Shown: piece by piece, positions 46,764-55,736 of the stretch
Layout of the letters: the number at the start of each line of letters is the position of its first letter
Numbering within the stretch: position 1 is the first letter of the stretch
NCBI GenBank assembly: GCA_965200045.1
Contig: OZ241330.1
Coordinates: 372,001 to 436,000 of the forward strand
DNA length: 64,000 nt
Source: Bin25 sp026709415
GTDB lineage: Bacteria > Bacteroidota > Bacteroidia > Flavobacteriales > Flavobacteriaceae
Reading direction: 5' to 3'
Position numbers and translations under genes: made by a program
The notes under the pieces: generated by a model
What the model was told of the DNA's origin: nothing
What the model saw: the letters and a program-made list of their open reading frames with translations, nothing else
Database searches by the model: none

Positions 46764-47702
46764 ATGAAAAAACGACTATTATTATCCATCAGTCTTTTAG
46801 GAAGTCTTTTAGTAACGAATTGTGGAGGGGAAAAATCCGTATTAAAAACCCATCAAAATGGAGTCACCATTATGTTAAATCCCAACCTAACCGATAAGGA
46901 AATAGTCCATTTGATTGGGGAAAAAGTAGTCCATAAAAAAGAAATCTATACGATTGTTGATCAAGATATTTTACAGCAAATGTTGAATGAAGGCAGGGAT
47001 GTGAGTCATGTAGTAACCACCTTAATTACCGATATGAATAAGATGTTTTGGGTGGCTATAAGTTTCAACCAAGATATCAGTCGTTGGGATACCAGTCAAG
47101 TCACCGATATGAGTTGGATGTTTTTAGGGGCTGAAAGTTTCAACCAAGATCTCAGCCGTTGGGATACCAGCCAGGTCACCAATATGAATAAGATGTTTAG
47201 TGGGGCTGAAAGTTTCAACCAAGATCTCAGCCGTTGGGATACCAGCCAGGTCACCGATATGGGTGGGATGTTTGCCCGTAGTTCCTTCAACCAAGATATT
47301 GGTAATTGGGATACCAGTCAAGTCACCGATATGAATGGGATGTTTGCCCGTAGTTCCTTCAACCAAGATATTGGTAATTGGGATACCAGTCAAGTCACCT
47401 ATATGGGTGGGATGTTTTTGGATACTGAAAGTTTCAACCAAGATATTGGTAATTGGGATACTAGTCAAGTCACCGATATGGTTGGGATGTTTTGGGGTAC
47501 TGAAAGTTTCAACCAAGATATCAGCCGTTGGGATACCAGCCAAGTCACCGATATGCTGGAGATGTTTGGGAGTGCTACAAGTTTCAACCAAGATCTCAGC
47601 GGATGGAATGTTAGAAAGGTAACCCGTTGCAGCGCCTTTGACCGTAACTCAAATCTCCCCAGAGCCTACAGACCATCATTTGTTGTCAAATGCGACATTT
47701 AA
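46764..47702 (+). CDS. BspA-like DUF285 repeat lipoprotein
   Basis: 312 residues. Lipobox L-V-T-N-C. An N-terminal region of about 90 residues is followed by eight tandem units of 24-25 residues with the pattern S-F-N-Q-D-x-S-x-W-D-T-S-Q-V-T-D-M-x-x-M-F, the DUF285 (BspA type) repeat also known from mycoplasma and flavobacterial surface proteins. It probably folds as a solenoid on the cell surface and may bind host or particle surfaces. The gene is intact although all neighbours are decayed. Confidence 0.9.
   Translation: MKKRLLLSISLLGSLLVTNCGGEKSVLKTHQNGVTIMLNPNLTDKEIVHLIGEKVVHKKEIYTIVDQDILQQMLNEGRDVSHVVTTLITDMNKMFWVAISFNQDISRWDTSQVTDMSWMFLGAESFNQDLSRWDTSQVTNMNKMFSGAESFNQDLSRWDTSQVTDMGGMFARSSFNQDIGNWDTSQVTDMNGMFARSSFNQDIGNWDTSQVTYMGGMFLDTESFNQDIGNWDTSQVTDMVGMFWGTESFNQDISRWDTSQVTDMLEMFGSATSFNQDLSGWNVRKVTRCSAFDRNSNLPRAYRPSFVVKCDI
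47040..47610 (+). repeat. Eight tandem 72-75-bp coding repeats
   Basis: Units share GGGATACCAGYCARGTCACC and AGTTTCAACCAAGAT. Units four to six are almost identical at the DNA level, indicating recent unit duplication. Confidence 0.85.
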
Positions 47703-47788
47703 TCGACGCCAAGATGGATGGTCCATCGTGGTGATGGACTTGGTTTGTGTGCCCATCATTATGGATCATGAAAGAGCGTTATCTTTCA

Positions 47789-49757
47789 TTAAAAATCATT
47801 ATCAGAACGTCCCCATCCTTTTGATTTTTGATACTCCTTGTTCTGTAGGTGTGGTTCTGCTATTTCCATGACCCTTTGTGCCTCTGCTGGATTACCTGCA
47901 CATCGTGCATCAATATAAAGGTCAAAGTTCTCATCATAGCTTAATGTCGAATCGTACAAGAAATCCCCCAAAACCTCTTTGAGTTGATGTTTCTTATAAT
48001 CATCAATCTCTTGGGGGGGGATGGTTTCCCCAGTTTTTTCAGTTTGGCTTGTTTGTCTTCCTCTGCTTGTTGTTTCTCCTCCTCAGAAAGTGTTTTCAAT
48101 GCGTTGTGAACTTCTTTTTTTTCTTTTTCAGCTTGCTCTTTTTCTTTTTCACTTAATCTTATTGCTTCATGCCATGCGATTTGCCGCCGTCGTTTCACCT
48201 CTTGCGTTTGTGCGGGGGTTAAGGTCGATGCTTCCTCGAACTTTTTCTCTCTCACGCTGGCTATGTCTTCTTTTTGAATAGGATCATGCTTCTTAATGTG
48301 TTCATCCATGAGTTTCTCCCGCCGTTGGCTGATCGCCTCTGGAGTATACGATTTGATTGTTTTTTCTACACTCTCCTTTGCCCATAAAAGTCTTTGCCAT
48401 GGTGTTACTTCCTTGCCCTTGGTATCATGATACGCTGTTTTCTGACCACTTATCTCATCGAGCATGGATACGAGAGAGAGACATTGTTTTTCCACGTTGG
48501 TGGCTTCCTTCGTTAATCCTTGAATATAGTTCCGCCACTCGTTGGCGTTTTTGAGGAGTCCATCTCGTGTGTTTTTTAACGCTTGATTTTTCTGTTTTTA
48601 AATCGTTTACCCAAGCATCTATTTTTTTATCCCAGCGAGCAACCGTTGCTCCAGGGTTAGTCTGACCCCTGTTTCTGTTTCAAGCGAGATGGCCTCTCCC
48701 ATCGCCACTTCCGTCCCCTCGATGGCTTCTCGGAGACGTTCACTATACTCCCGATAAACGCGATGGCCGACCCCCTTTTTTTGACTGATGGCGATGGGAA
48801 CACCTAGTGTGAGATGCAAACGATCGGGGTGACAATTTGATTGATGATGGAACAACGTTGCTGGTTGAGTCCTGGATGGATTTCGGATTTCCATTGCCAT
48901 CGGGTGATGCCCTTACGAACCACTTTTCGCAACACTCGATGCTTGATGGCTTGGGATCTTCCCGTTTGGCGACAAATCCACTCAAACCCGATATGGGTAT
49001 GATGATTCAGGGTGTTCCGGTCGATGTTCTTTAAATCTTCTTTATTTAAGTTTTTATTGAACGGGATGGCTTCCTGATGGTGTAACCCGATGGTTTTTTG
49101 AATCGCGATTTGGCCATCCTTTTGTTTCGACCCCCGTCCTTCATCGTGATGTTTTGAAACATACATCGGGATCAATTCCCTTTGCTGGTAATGCTCTTGT
49201 AACGTTTGATCCTTTTCCCGGTAGTCGCTTTCTCATTTTTCTTTGGCGGTTGGATAATCCAAGATGTTTTCGTAGCCTGGTGGTTTCTCTTTTTTTTTTA
49301 ATACCGAAAAACCCTTTTCCTGAAATGGCGATCTCGGTGCTTTCAAGGTCCAATCCATGTTGGGATGTTGATTGACTTTTTGGATGGCTTTAGCCAAGTT
49401 CACTAATTCATCAAGCGTGGTGTCTTGATCGTGTACGACAATGGCTTCTTGGAGGGAGGCCACCGATCGAGGTAAGGTTTGTTGTTGTTTGTCTTTGTAA
49501 ACCTGTCGGAGTTCTTGATCGATCGCCCGTTGGGTTTTCGTGGCGGTATCATCCCTTCTTGGAACCATATCGAAACCAAACCGAATCTGCTGTTGGCCAT
49601 AGCCCTCGAAAAAAAGATGTTCATTGAGATCGGATAAGGCTTGAATCACATAATCGGGTTGTTCGCCGATGCGTTGGTTATGGTTGCCTATTCCACCAGC
49701 AGCATCCCCTGTTAAGACGATGGGTTGAAACTTGACGGCCGTTAATTGTTTTCGCAT
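47789..49757 (-). pseudogene. Decayed mobilisation (MobV/Pre)-like gene
   Basis: Minus-strand frames join into a single protein of about 650 residues if several frameshifts are repaired. Near the N-terminus G-G-I-G-N-H-N-Q-R-I-G-E-Q-P-D-Y-V and S-D-L-N-E-H-L-F resemble the H-N-x-R and x-x-N-x-x-L motifs of plasmid recombination/mobilisation proteins. The middle has D-E-G-R-G-S-K-Q-K-D-G and L-H-L-T-L-G-V-P-I-A. The C-terminal third is a coiled coil (K-E-K-E-Q-A-E-K-E-K-K-E) ending D-L-Y-I-D-A-R-C-A-G-N-P-A-E-A-Q-R-V-M-E. One frameshift sits in an 8-G run at 48013-48020. MobV assignment is tentative. Confidence 0.4.
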
Positions 49758-50008
49758 CCTTGATGTTTCTTTGAGCCCTCTGCAAGAGCACATGTCATCC
49801 CGTCGCTTGCAAAGGGGTGTAAATACATCTATACCACAGATAGGTAGGCAAGGATACGTTATCTTCATGTTATAAGGGTTGGATTATATTTGTCAGGATA
49901 TTATCAGGAGATGAAAAAGGAAGTCCCCAATCATTTAAATCCGTTGGATAGAAATCATTAAAAACTCATCTATTCAAAGTATTTTTACATCATCAAAAGA
50001 AAACAGCC

Positions 50009-50314
50009 ATGTTAACTGAAAAACAAATAGAACAAGTGATTGATGCGATGAAACCTTTTCATCCTAAAAAAATTGCGTATAGTGGATATGATTCGTATGA
50101 TGATTATATTGAACTTCTTTATGATTTTAACGATCGGGCAACGATAACAGAATCCACCAAAATCATGATGCATTTGAAAGAAAAATTCGGGGTTGAGGTG
50201 AATTTGGTGGAATACGATTGCATCCCTGACTATTGTAAGGATCGGGTTTTAAAAGAGGCTATTGTTTTGTACCATGACCAAAGAGCAAAAAGAGAACCTG
50301 CTCAAGCGATGTGA
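50009..50314 (+). CDS. MntA-like nucleotidyltransferase-fold antitoxin with degenerate active site
   Basis: 101 residues. The C-terminal half matches the minimal nucleotidyltransferase fold (F-G-V-E-V-N-L-V-E-Y-D, R-V-L-K-E-A-I-V-L-Y). The catalytic G-S-x-x-x-G...S-D-x-D-L signature is replaced by A-Y-S-G-Y-D-S-Y-D-D-Y-I-E-L-L, so the metal-binding aspartates look altered. In intact pairs MntA adds AMP to the HepT toxin. The HepT frame starts inside its 3' end, overlapping by about 40 bases, as in working pairs. May be inactive. Confidence 0.6.
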   Translation: MLTEKQIEQVIDAMKPFHPKKIAYSGYDSYDDYIELLYDFNDRATITESTKIMMHLKEKFGVEVNLVEYDCIPDYCKDRVLKEAIVLYHDQRAKREPAQAM

Positions 50315-50665
50315 CGCCATTGAGTCCTATTTCCAAAATGGGAAAAGCTTGTCCCAGATATTCAAGACAAAGACCAATTGATCTCAGATTTAAGTACACA
50401 AGTAGTTTCCACTTTTTATTCTTTTCTGATTAGTGAAAAACGCAATCAAATGCACAAACAGGTATATTCTGATTTAATTAACAATTACCCGTCCATTCAA
50501 TGGCACGTCATCAAAGAAATCAGGAATCGGATAGGTCATAATTACGAGAAACTAAGTGTGTTGGGGATACATGATTTTATTGTAGAACATATGATTCCGT
50601 TACAAAAAGAACTGCCCTACTTGAGAGAATATATCAACTCAGAAAAACATCGAAGAAAAGCCTAA
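50274..50665 (+). pseudogene. HepT-like HEPN toxin gene with a frameshift
   Basis: ATG at 50274 gives M-T-K-E-Q-K-E-N-L-L-K-R-C-D-A-I-E and stops at 50379. A second frame, joined near 50335-50346 (AAAATGGGAAAAG), continues K-L-V-P-D-I-Q-D-K-D-Q-L-I. That frame contains R-N-R-I-G-H-N-Y, an exact R-x4-H-x-Y motif of HEPN ribonucleases, at 50522-50545. One base change in a run of A or G would restore about 130 residues. Either decayed or a sequencing error. Confidence 0.65.
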
Positions 50666-50928
50666 AATCGATTCATCGATACGGTTACCCAAAACGACCA
50701 AATCGTCATCACGCTGTTTTTATCATCCGTCCAGAGTGGAGCTTCACTTTGAGTCGTATTCCAATCATCAAAGAGAGGTTGATTGAAAAAGGCTTCATCA
50801 CGGCTAATCACTAACCCGTCGGAGATGTAATCAAGATCATCGAACTCATAGCTCTGCAAAAAGACGCCCAGTTCATCGGCAATGGTTTGGAATACATGAT
50901 CGGTAGATTCGTGGATTCGGTTTTCCAC
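50662..50928 (-). CDS. Small hypothetical acidic protein
   Basis: 88 residues, acidic (D-D-L-D-Y-I-S-D-G), with a hydrophobic end W-S-F-W-V-T-V. Convergent with HepT, the stops overlapping by four bases. No family recognised, and coding status is uncertain. Confidence 0.35.
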   Translation of the reverse strand: MENRIHESTDHVFQTIADELGVFLQSYEFDDLDYISDGLVISRDEAFFNQPLFDDWNTTQSEAPLWTDDKNSVMTIWSFWVTVSMNRF

Positions 50929-50963
50929 TGATGGAAAAAGATTTTTAATTGGTGGAGGTTAAT

Positions 50964-51220
50964 TCAATCATTGTTGTTTTCGTTACCTTGAATTGCTAAG
51001 AATTTTAGTCGGAGTCTGATGAGTTCCAATTCTTTTGAGATGATGGTTTGGCTTTCTTCGATCTTTGTTTGATTTTCTAAGATTGTTATCAATTTTTCCA
51101 TGATCGTTATTTGGGTTTCGGTGATCTCATTTTGGGATGATAAGGTCGATTTTGGGCTTCCAATAATTTGATGGTGTTTCTTCTAATTCCCCATAGATTC
51201 TGGCTTATATCATCGTCCAT
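50964..51220 (-). pseudogene. Small coiled-coil protein gene with a one-base deletion
   Basis: ATG at 51220 reads M-D-D-D-I-S-Q-N-L-W-G-I-R-R-N-T-I-K-L-L-E. A missing A in CAAAATCG (plus-strand 51149-51154) throws the frame; restored it continues S-T-L-S-S-Q-N-E-I-T-E-T-Q and a leucine/isoleucine-rich coiled coil, ending L-K-F-L-A-I-Q-G-N-E-N-N-D. About 85 residues. Function unknown. Confidence 0.45.
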
Positions 51221-51352
51221 GTTTCAAAATTAATTCAAATGAAGTGGATCGGAGGCAAGTTGCTTATCTAATGAAGTAGCTTCGCCTGGTGGATGTCCCG
51301 AAATGTAGTTTTGGATCACGTCATTGAATTAAGACCAGAGATTTTCTCTCAT

Positions 51353-51447
51353 CACTACGATTTTAATTAGAAATTAAATGTAGTAGTGGAACGGTTTTTT
51401 TTGGTTGAATAATGGGCGTCAACACTACGAATTAAATCGTAGTAGTG
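51353..51447. repeat. Pair of related hairpins, CACTACGA...TAGTAGTG
   Basis: 51353-51388 (CACTACGATTTTAATT...ATGTAGTAGTG) and 51423-51447 (CACTACGA-ATTAAA-TCGTAGTAGTG) share the same outer sequence. The second has a perfect CTACGA/TCGTAG stem. They lie just before the IS5 element. Meaning unknown. Confidence 0.45.
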
Positions 51448-51478
51448 ATTGAGATAGTGTTGTGCTAAAAGACTAATT

Positions 51479-52976
51479 AGTCGCTCCTTAAAAAGTCTTT
51501 TTTAGCAGTTATCGTTCTATTCTTTTGATGATCAAAGTTCTTTGAACTGAACATGAAGCCCCTCTGAAAAAGTAAAAAAGAACCTCTTGGACTCGTTGTT
51601 CCATGAATTTCTTCAAATGCCACCCTGTCGCAGCCAAAGAGGCGTTGATCGTTGGCGATGGGGCACCCATCAGATCGTTTTCCTGCAGACGATGCTCTGT
51701 TTTGAGATGGCCGATGAGTGGCTCCATGGCCGCTCGGCATCGAAACTTTTTCCGCTTCTTTTGTTTTTGATAGGGGGGGGGGATCGCTTTTCAATGGTTT
51801 GCCTGGCATCGATCTCTTGGTCTCGCCCATCGGACGCTTTCCCCGACCGCCTCGGTCATCGATCCGTTCTTTGGGAGCGAGACCGACGATGGATTCCTGT
51901 GGTTCCCATAAGGGTTGGATGGTTTGGCGATCATGAGGATGGCCCTCAAAAGCACGGATGGCCGTGATGATCATGGTTGGGCCTCCCGTCGCCATCAGTC
52001 CCACTTGATTCCCCAATGCATCCATTTGATGAGCCTTACCTTTGGCCATGCCAGCCGTGAATGGCTTGTGAATGGCATACACTTTATTTTGATTGAATCG
52101 CTGTTGATCGATCACTCGTTGGTACCGATTCAGTTCTTTTTGGTATGGACTCCGTTGTAGAGGGGGGAGTTTTCGTTTTAGTTCCCGCACTGGTCGGCCC
52201 GCTAAGGTCTTGAGTTTGGAGGTCGCTTTTTTGGCTTTTTGAGCTCGTCGAGGAGGCTTCCCATTAAAGGTTTGACACACCAGTTCTTTTGAGGCCTTGG
52301 CATCGATCTGTCTCTGTTGGACCTTTTCTTTTTTGGCGATCTTGTGGCACTGATCGATGACTTTTTGATTCCGTTGGGCATTGGTCGGAAAGGTCCCATG
52401 GTTCCCTTGGACGGTCGTATCGGATCACACCATCGATGACTTCTTGATTTCCTTTTGATGCAACGAGACCGAATAGGCAAAAATCTTTCCCATCCCTGCT
52501 GGGCCCATACGATCTCTCATAGGACGCCCATCAGAAGAATCGCCAGGGGGTTGATGGTTCATGACATCAAAACCCGTGAAGTACGGCCTGTAAGGGTTTT
52601 CAATCCAGCGATCCATGAGCGTTTCATCGCCTCGATGGTCAAGCCGTTTCACATCCAACCACCCACCATCACCCGGATGGGATGGGCCGGACGGCCTGTT
52701 TTGGTAGACAAGGGTTCCAAGGCGTTTTCAAAAAAAGATCAATCGATGGCATCCGCCAGCCACTGGATCTTGTGTTTTGGATGGAGAATGGCATTCAATT
52801 CCGAGTCAAATCACGGGGCTGTTTGGGAGCTACTTTTCGGATCATTTCTGCAAGGTTTTGAGACCAAGAGACGCATTTCCTTGCAGATTTCAAAACCTTG
52901 TTTTCGTCAATAGACACCATTCAATCCCACATATCAAGGGGATGATGGACTCTATTTGAGTTTTTAAGGAGCGACT
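51479..52976 (-). mobile_element. IS5-family element, ends intact, transposase decayed
   Basis: The left end AGTCGCTCCTTAAAAA is the perfect inverted complement of TTTTTAAGGAGCGACT at the right end. The element is flanked by AATT on both sides (51475-51478 and 52977-52980), a probable 4-bp target duplication. It is 1498 bp and clearly richer in GC than its surroundings. Confidence 0.75.
51560..52800 (-). pseudogene. IS5-family (ISL2-like) transposase, multiple frameshifts
   Basis: Fragments in order: H-P-K-H-K-I-Q-W-L-A-D-A-I-D-W-S-F-F, G-R-P-A-H-P-I-R-V-M-V, R-W-I-E-N-P-Y-R-P-Y-F-T-G, then K-V-Y-A-I-H-K-P-F-T-A-G-M-A-K-G-K-A-H, I-T-A-I-R-A-F-E-G-H-P-H-D and K-T-E-H-R-L-Q-E-N-D-L-M-G at the C-terminus. 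These match the family closely. At least four frame changes, one in a 10-G run at 51773-51782. Confidence 0.75.
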
Positions 52977-52984
52977 AATTATAC

Positions 52985-53780
52985 TTTGTGTCTCCTCCAG
53001 AGCCAAACGGCTGTTTTTTAAGATCGCATGGTGTTGGACTTCTCGGCATCCCATGGCGTGGATGGCTTGATGGAGGTCCTTGATCCAATGGAATCGATCA
53101 TGGATCCAAATAGGCCGATGGCAAGCGTTCTTTGCCCAAACGGACAGAAACAAGCCACCCATCCGTGGGGATGGTTTGGACAGACTGGTTTCCTTCATTA
53201 GGGACGAGGCGATGGAACACGGTTTGGGTGGGGGTTCGATGCCGACCTTGAAGCCAAGCCTGTTTCAGAATCACGGATCACCCTGGGGGTGTTAGGTCAA
53301 CGTTGGTCGGCTTTTTCACCATTGTTTCAATGAGGACGTTCCTCTAGAGAACGATGAGCTCATCCTCGCTCCACCGACCGATGCATGATGCAACGGATCG
53401 TATGGACTCCACAACGAAGCCACGGAGCGGTTTTGGATGGATGACCATTGGCGAGAAGTCGTTTCCATCGCCCCAGATTCAACATGCGTGATGAAACGAT
53501 GAATCGGCTCCACCCATGGCAATAGAAGCCTTTTGACTTGACCCAAAGAACAACGAACCCCTAGGAGGCGACAAGAAATAGAACATGGACTCCGAAAAAC
53601 AGCTCCATGACGCCGAACACGCTGTTTCCCATGATCATCAATCGATGCTTTTTGACCGGCTTCAAAACATGGATCAGAAGCACCAACATCAGAAAGAGAC
53701 CAGTCCACAACCTCTCTTTTCTCATCATGGACCCATTCAATCCTTCAGTCGGGGCCTCCATGACGTTTGACTTGAGCAAT
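52985..53780 (-). pseudogene. Probable ISL3-family transposase remnant
   Basis: Heavily decayed minus-strand frames. A stretch D-R-F-H-W-I-K-D-L-H-Q-A-I-H-A-M-G-C-R-E followed by L-K-N-S-R-L-A-L-E-E-T-Q resembles the D-x-F-H-x-x-K-x-L-N...L-L-L-K region of ISL3 transposases, and R-F-I-T-H-V-E and R-V-R-R-H could be its N-terminal part. GC-rich like the IS5 copy. The IS5 element has inserted next to or into it. Confidence 0.4.
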
Positions 53781-54366
53781 GATGGATAAAGGAAATCGAT
53801 AAGAGGAGAATTAAAAACCCAAAACGAATTCAGTGCATAATCATTGAACTGGTTTCGTCCACACCAATCGTGATAGAACCCTATGATCGTACCAAAGTGA
53901 TAAAAGAATTAGGCCATTTCTCTGTCATCATCTCAGCAAGTAAAAGAAAACATGATATTAAAATTCCTCTTATGGTTTGATGAATTCCCTTAACATCAAC
54001 TCTTTTGAACTTCAAAAATAGCGAGCATTCTCGTGGTTCGTTTTAGTTTGAACCACCAACAATCCCTGCCAATAGTGGTTTGGCAGGATTTTATCGTTCC
54101 TGAATCACCAAATTCAGCGTTTGATTTTTTTTGAAGAACTCCGCGCCAATGCCTTATACGTTTCTAAAATGCCATGATTTCTGTGAAGACATAAACCAAA
54201 GGCTTATTCTACGCCACTTGCTACCATTAAAACACGATTGAAAAATGGGATCGGCGATGAGAGTAATAATACGAAAGTCAAATGAAATGTAAAAGGTACC
54301 GATCCCAAAACAAATGTAATGTATTCATTTTCTTTTTGAATACTCTTCTGACGCCATTTGATAGCT
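53781..54366. other. Gene-free stretch with a possible coding relic
   Basis: On the plus strand 53783-53980 is open without a start codon and reads L-V-S-S-T-P-I-V-I-E-P-Y-D-R-T-K-V-I-K-E-L-G-H-F before ending in TGA. It may be the 3' end of a lost gene. The rest shows only the hairpin at 54065-54087. Confidence 0.3.
54065..54087 (+). terminator. Hairpin, possible weak terminator
   Basis: CCTGCCAA-TAGTGGT-TTGGCAGG, a perfect 8-bp stem with a 7-base loop, followed by ATTTTATC on the plus strand. The T tract is short. Confidence 0.35.
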
Positions 54367-55344
54367 TTAACAAAATCCATTTTCTTTCATCCATTGATCA
54401 TTAAATATTTTATTGACATATCGACTACCCGAGTCATGAAAAAGAGTAACGATAACATCCGATTTTTTGAATTTATCCTTTAATTGGATTAATCCTGCCA
54501 TGGCAGCACCACTGGAGTTTCCGACCCAAATACCTTCTTTTCTAGCCAATTCACGCGTATAAATAGCCGCGTCTTTATCGGTGACTTGTTCAATGTGATC
54601 GATGAGAGAAAAATCAACATTGGCTGGGATAACATCTTCGCCAATGCCTTCAGTGATATAGGGTTTGACTTGGTTTAGATCATATTCCCCTGTTTCAAAA
54701 TACTTTTTAAAAACGGATCCATAAGGATCCACCCCAATGATTTTAACACTTGGGTTGTTTTCTTTGAGATATTTGGCAATGCCAGAAATGGTCCCTCCAG
54801 TACCTATTCCCACAATAAAGTGGGTGATTTGGCCCTCGGTCTGTTTCCATATTTCAGGTCCCGTTTGTTCATAATGCGTTTGTCGATTGGATAAATTATC
54901 GTACTGATTGGGGTACCATGCATTTTCTATTTCTTGAGACAATCGCTTGGCAACGCTATAATAAGATTGGGGATCTTCTGGAAGCACATCCGTCGGACAA
55001 ACCACGACTTGAGCCCCCAAAGCTTTTAATGAATCTAGTTTTTGCTGAGACTGTTTATCGTTGGTTACACAGATGAGCTGATAGCCTTTGATAATGGCGG
55101 CTAAAGCCAATCCCATGCCCGTATTACCTGAGGTTCCTTCTACGATGGTCGCACCTGGTTTTAACAGCTTTTTTTGTTCCGCATCTTCAATCATTTTCAG
55201 TCCAATTCGATCTTTGGCTGAGTTTCCTGGATTAAAGGTTTCTAATTTGGCTAAAAATAATCCCGGTACACCGCTGACTATTTTATTGAGTTTTACCAAT
55301 GGGGTGTTTCCAATGGTCTGAAGAATGTTTTCTGCGTAATTCAT
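54367..55344 (-). CDS. PLP-dependent cystathionine beta-synthase / cysteine synthase
   Basis: 325 residues. The PLP lysine lies in N-P-G-N-S-A-K-D-R-I-G; the substrate loop is E-G-T-S-G-N-T-G-M-G, and the phosphate loop G-I-G-T-G-G-T-I-S-G. The segment Y-D-N-L-S-N-R-Q-T-H-Y-E-Q-T-G-P-E-I and D-P-Y-G-S-V-F are more like cystathionine beta-synthases than plain CysK, though the C-terminal CBS regulatory pair is absent. It makes cystathionine from serine and homocysteine or cysteine from O-acetylserine. Single gene. Confidence 0.88.
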   Translation of the reverse strand: MNYAENILQTIGNTPLVKLNKIVSGVPGLFLAKLETFNPGNSAKDRIGLKMIEDAEQKKLLKPGATIVEGTSGNTGMGLALAAIIKGYQLICVTNDKQSQQKLDSLKALGAQVVVCPTDVLPEDPQSYYSVAKRLSQEIENAWYPNQYDNLSNRQTHYEQTGPEIWKQTEGQITHFIVGIGTGGTISGIAKYLKENNPSVKIIGVDPYGSVFKKYFETGEYDLNQVKPYITEGIGEDVIPANVDFSLIDHIEQVTDKDAAIYTRELARKEGIWVGNSSGAAMAGLIQLKDKFKKSDVIVTLFHDSGSRYVNKIFNDQWMKENGFC

Positions 55345-55736
55345 ATTTCAAGAACAAAATTAATTAGGTCTAATGGATCGTCAAATCATCCTTTCTAAAA
55401 TCCTTTTATTGACGCTTTCAATCGTTGATTATGAACACAACATTTAAAAATCAGTGTTGTCATAAATTAAATAGGATAAGTCCACTTGGTGCCCTCCATC
55501 ATCATAAGAAAAAGACGTTTTGAAGCATAAAAACACAATGCAAAAAGTTGATTTCAAACGATTGATAACACTAAAGCATTGTCTATTTTCCAAGAAAAAT
55601 TCTGACATCAAACTGTTTTTTGCCAGTTCAACTAATTCGTGACCAATTGCTCGAGTCAAAAGATTGACCGTTAAGAACACGAATTCAAAAACTGGTATTT
55701 ATCATTTTCAAAACGTATTAAGACCAAAAAGATACG
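55345..55736. other. Intergenic region upstream of the second susC
   Basis: Nothing convincing. A 78-codon minus-strand frame (55444-55680) shows no family features. Regulatory sites for susC may be here, but no clear TAnnTTTG box was found. Confidence 0.35.

Noticed and set aside
47124..47591. Minus-strand 155-codon repeat protein
   Set aside because: It is the mirror of the DUF285 repeats; the lipoprotein on the plus strand has signal peptide and family match.
47040..47610. Possible CRISPR array because of regular 75-bp repetition
   Set aside because: Repeats are contiguous coding units with no unique spacers and no cas genes.
51587..52160. Plus-strand frames of 70-126 codons in the IS5 region
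   Set aside because: Antisense to the decayed transposase; long frames arise from its high GC content.
55444..55680. Minus-strand 78-codon frame upstream of the second susC
   Set aside because: No recognisable feature, and its composition does not look like a conserved protein.
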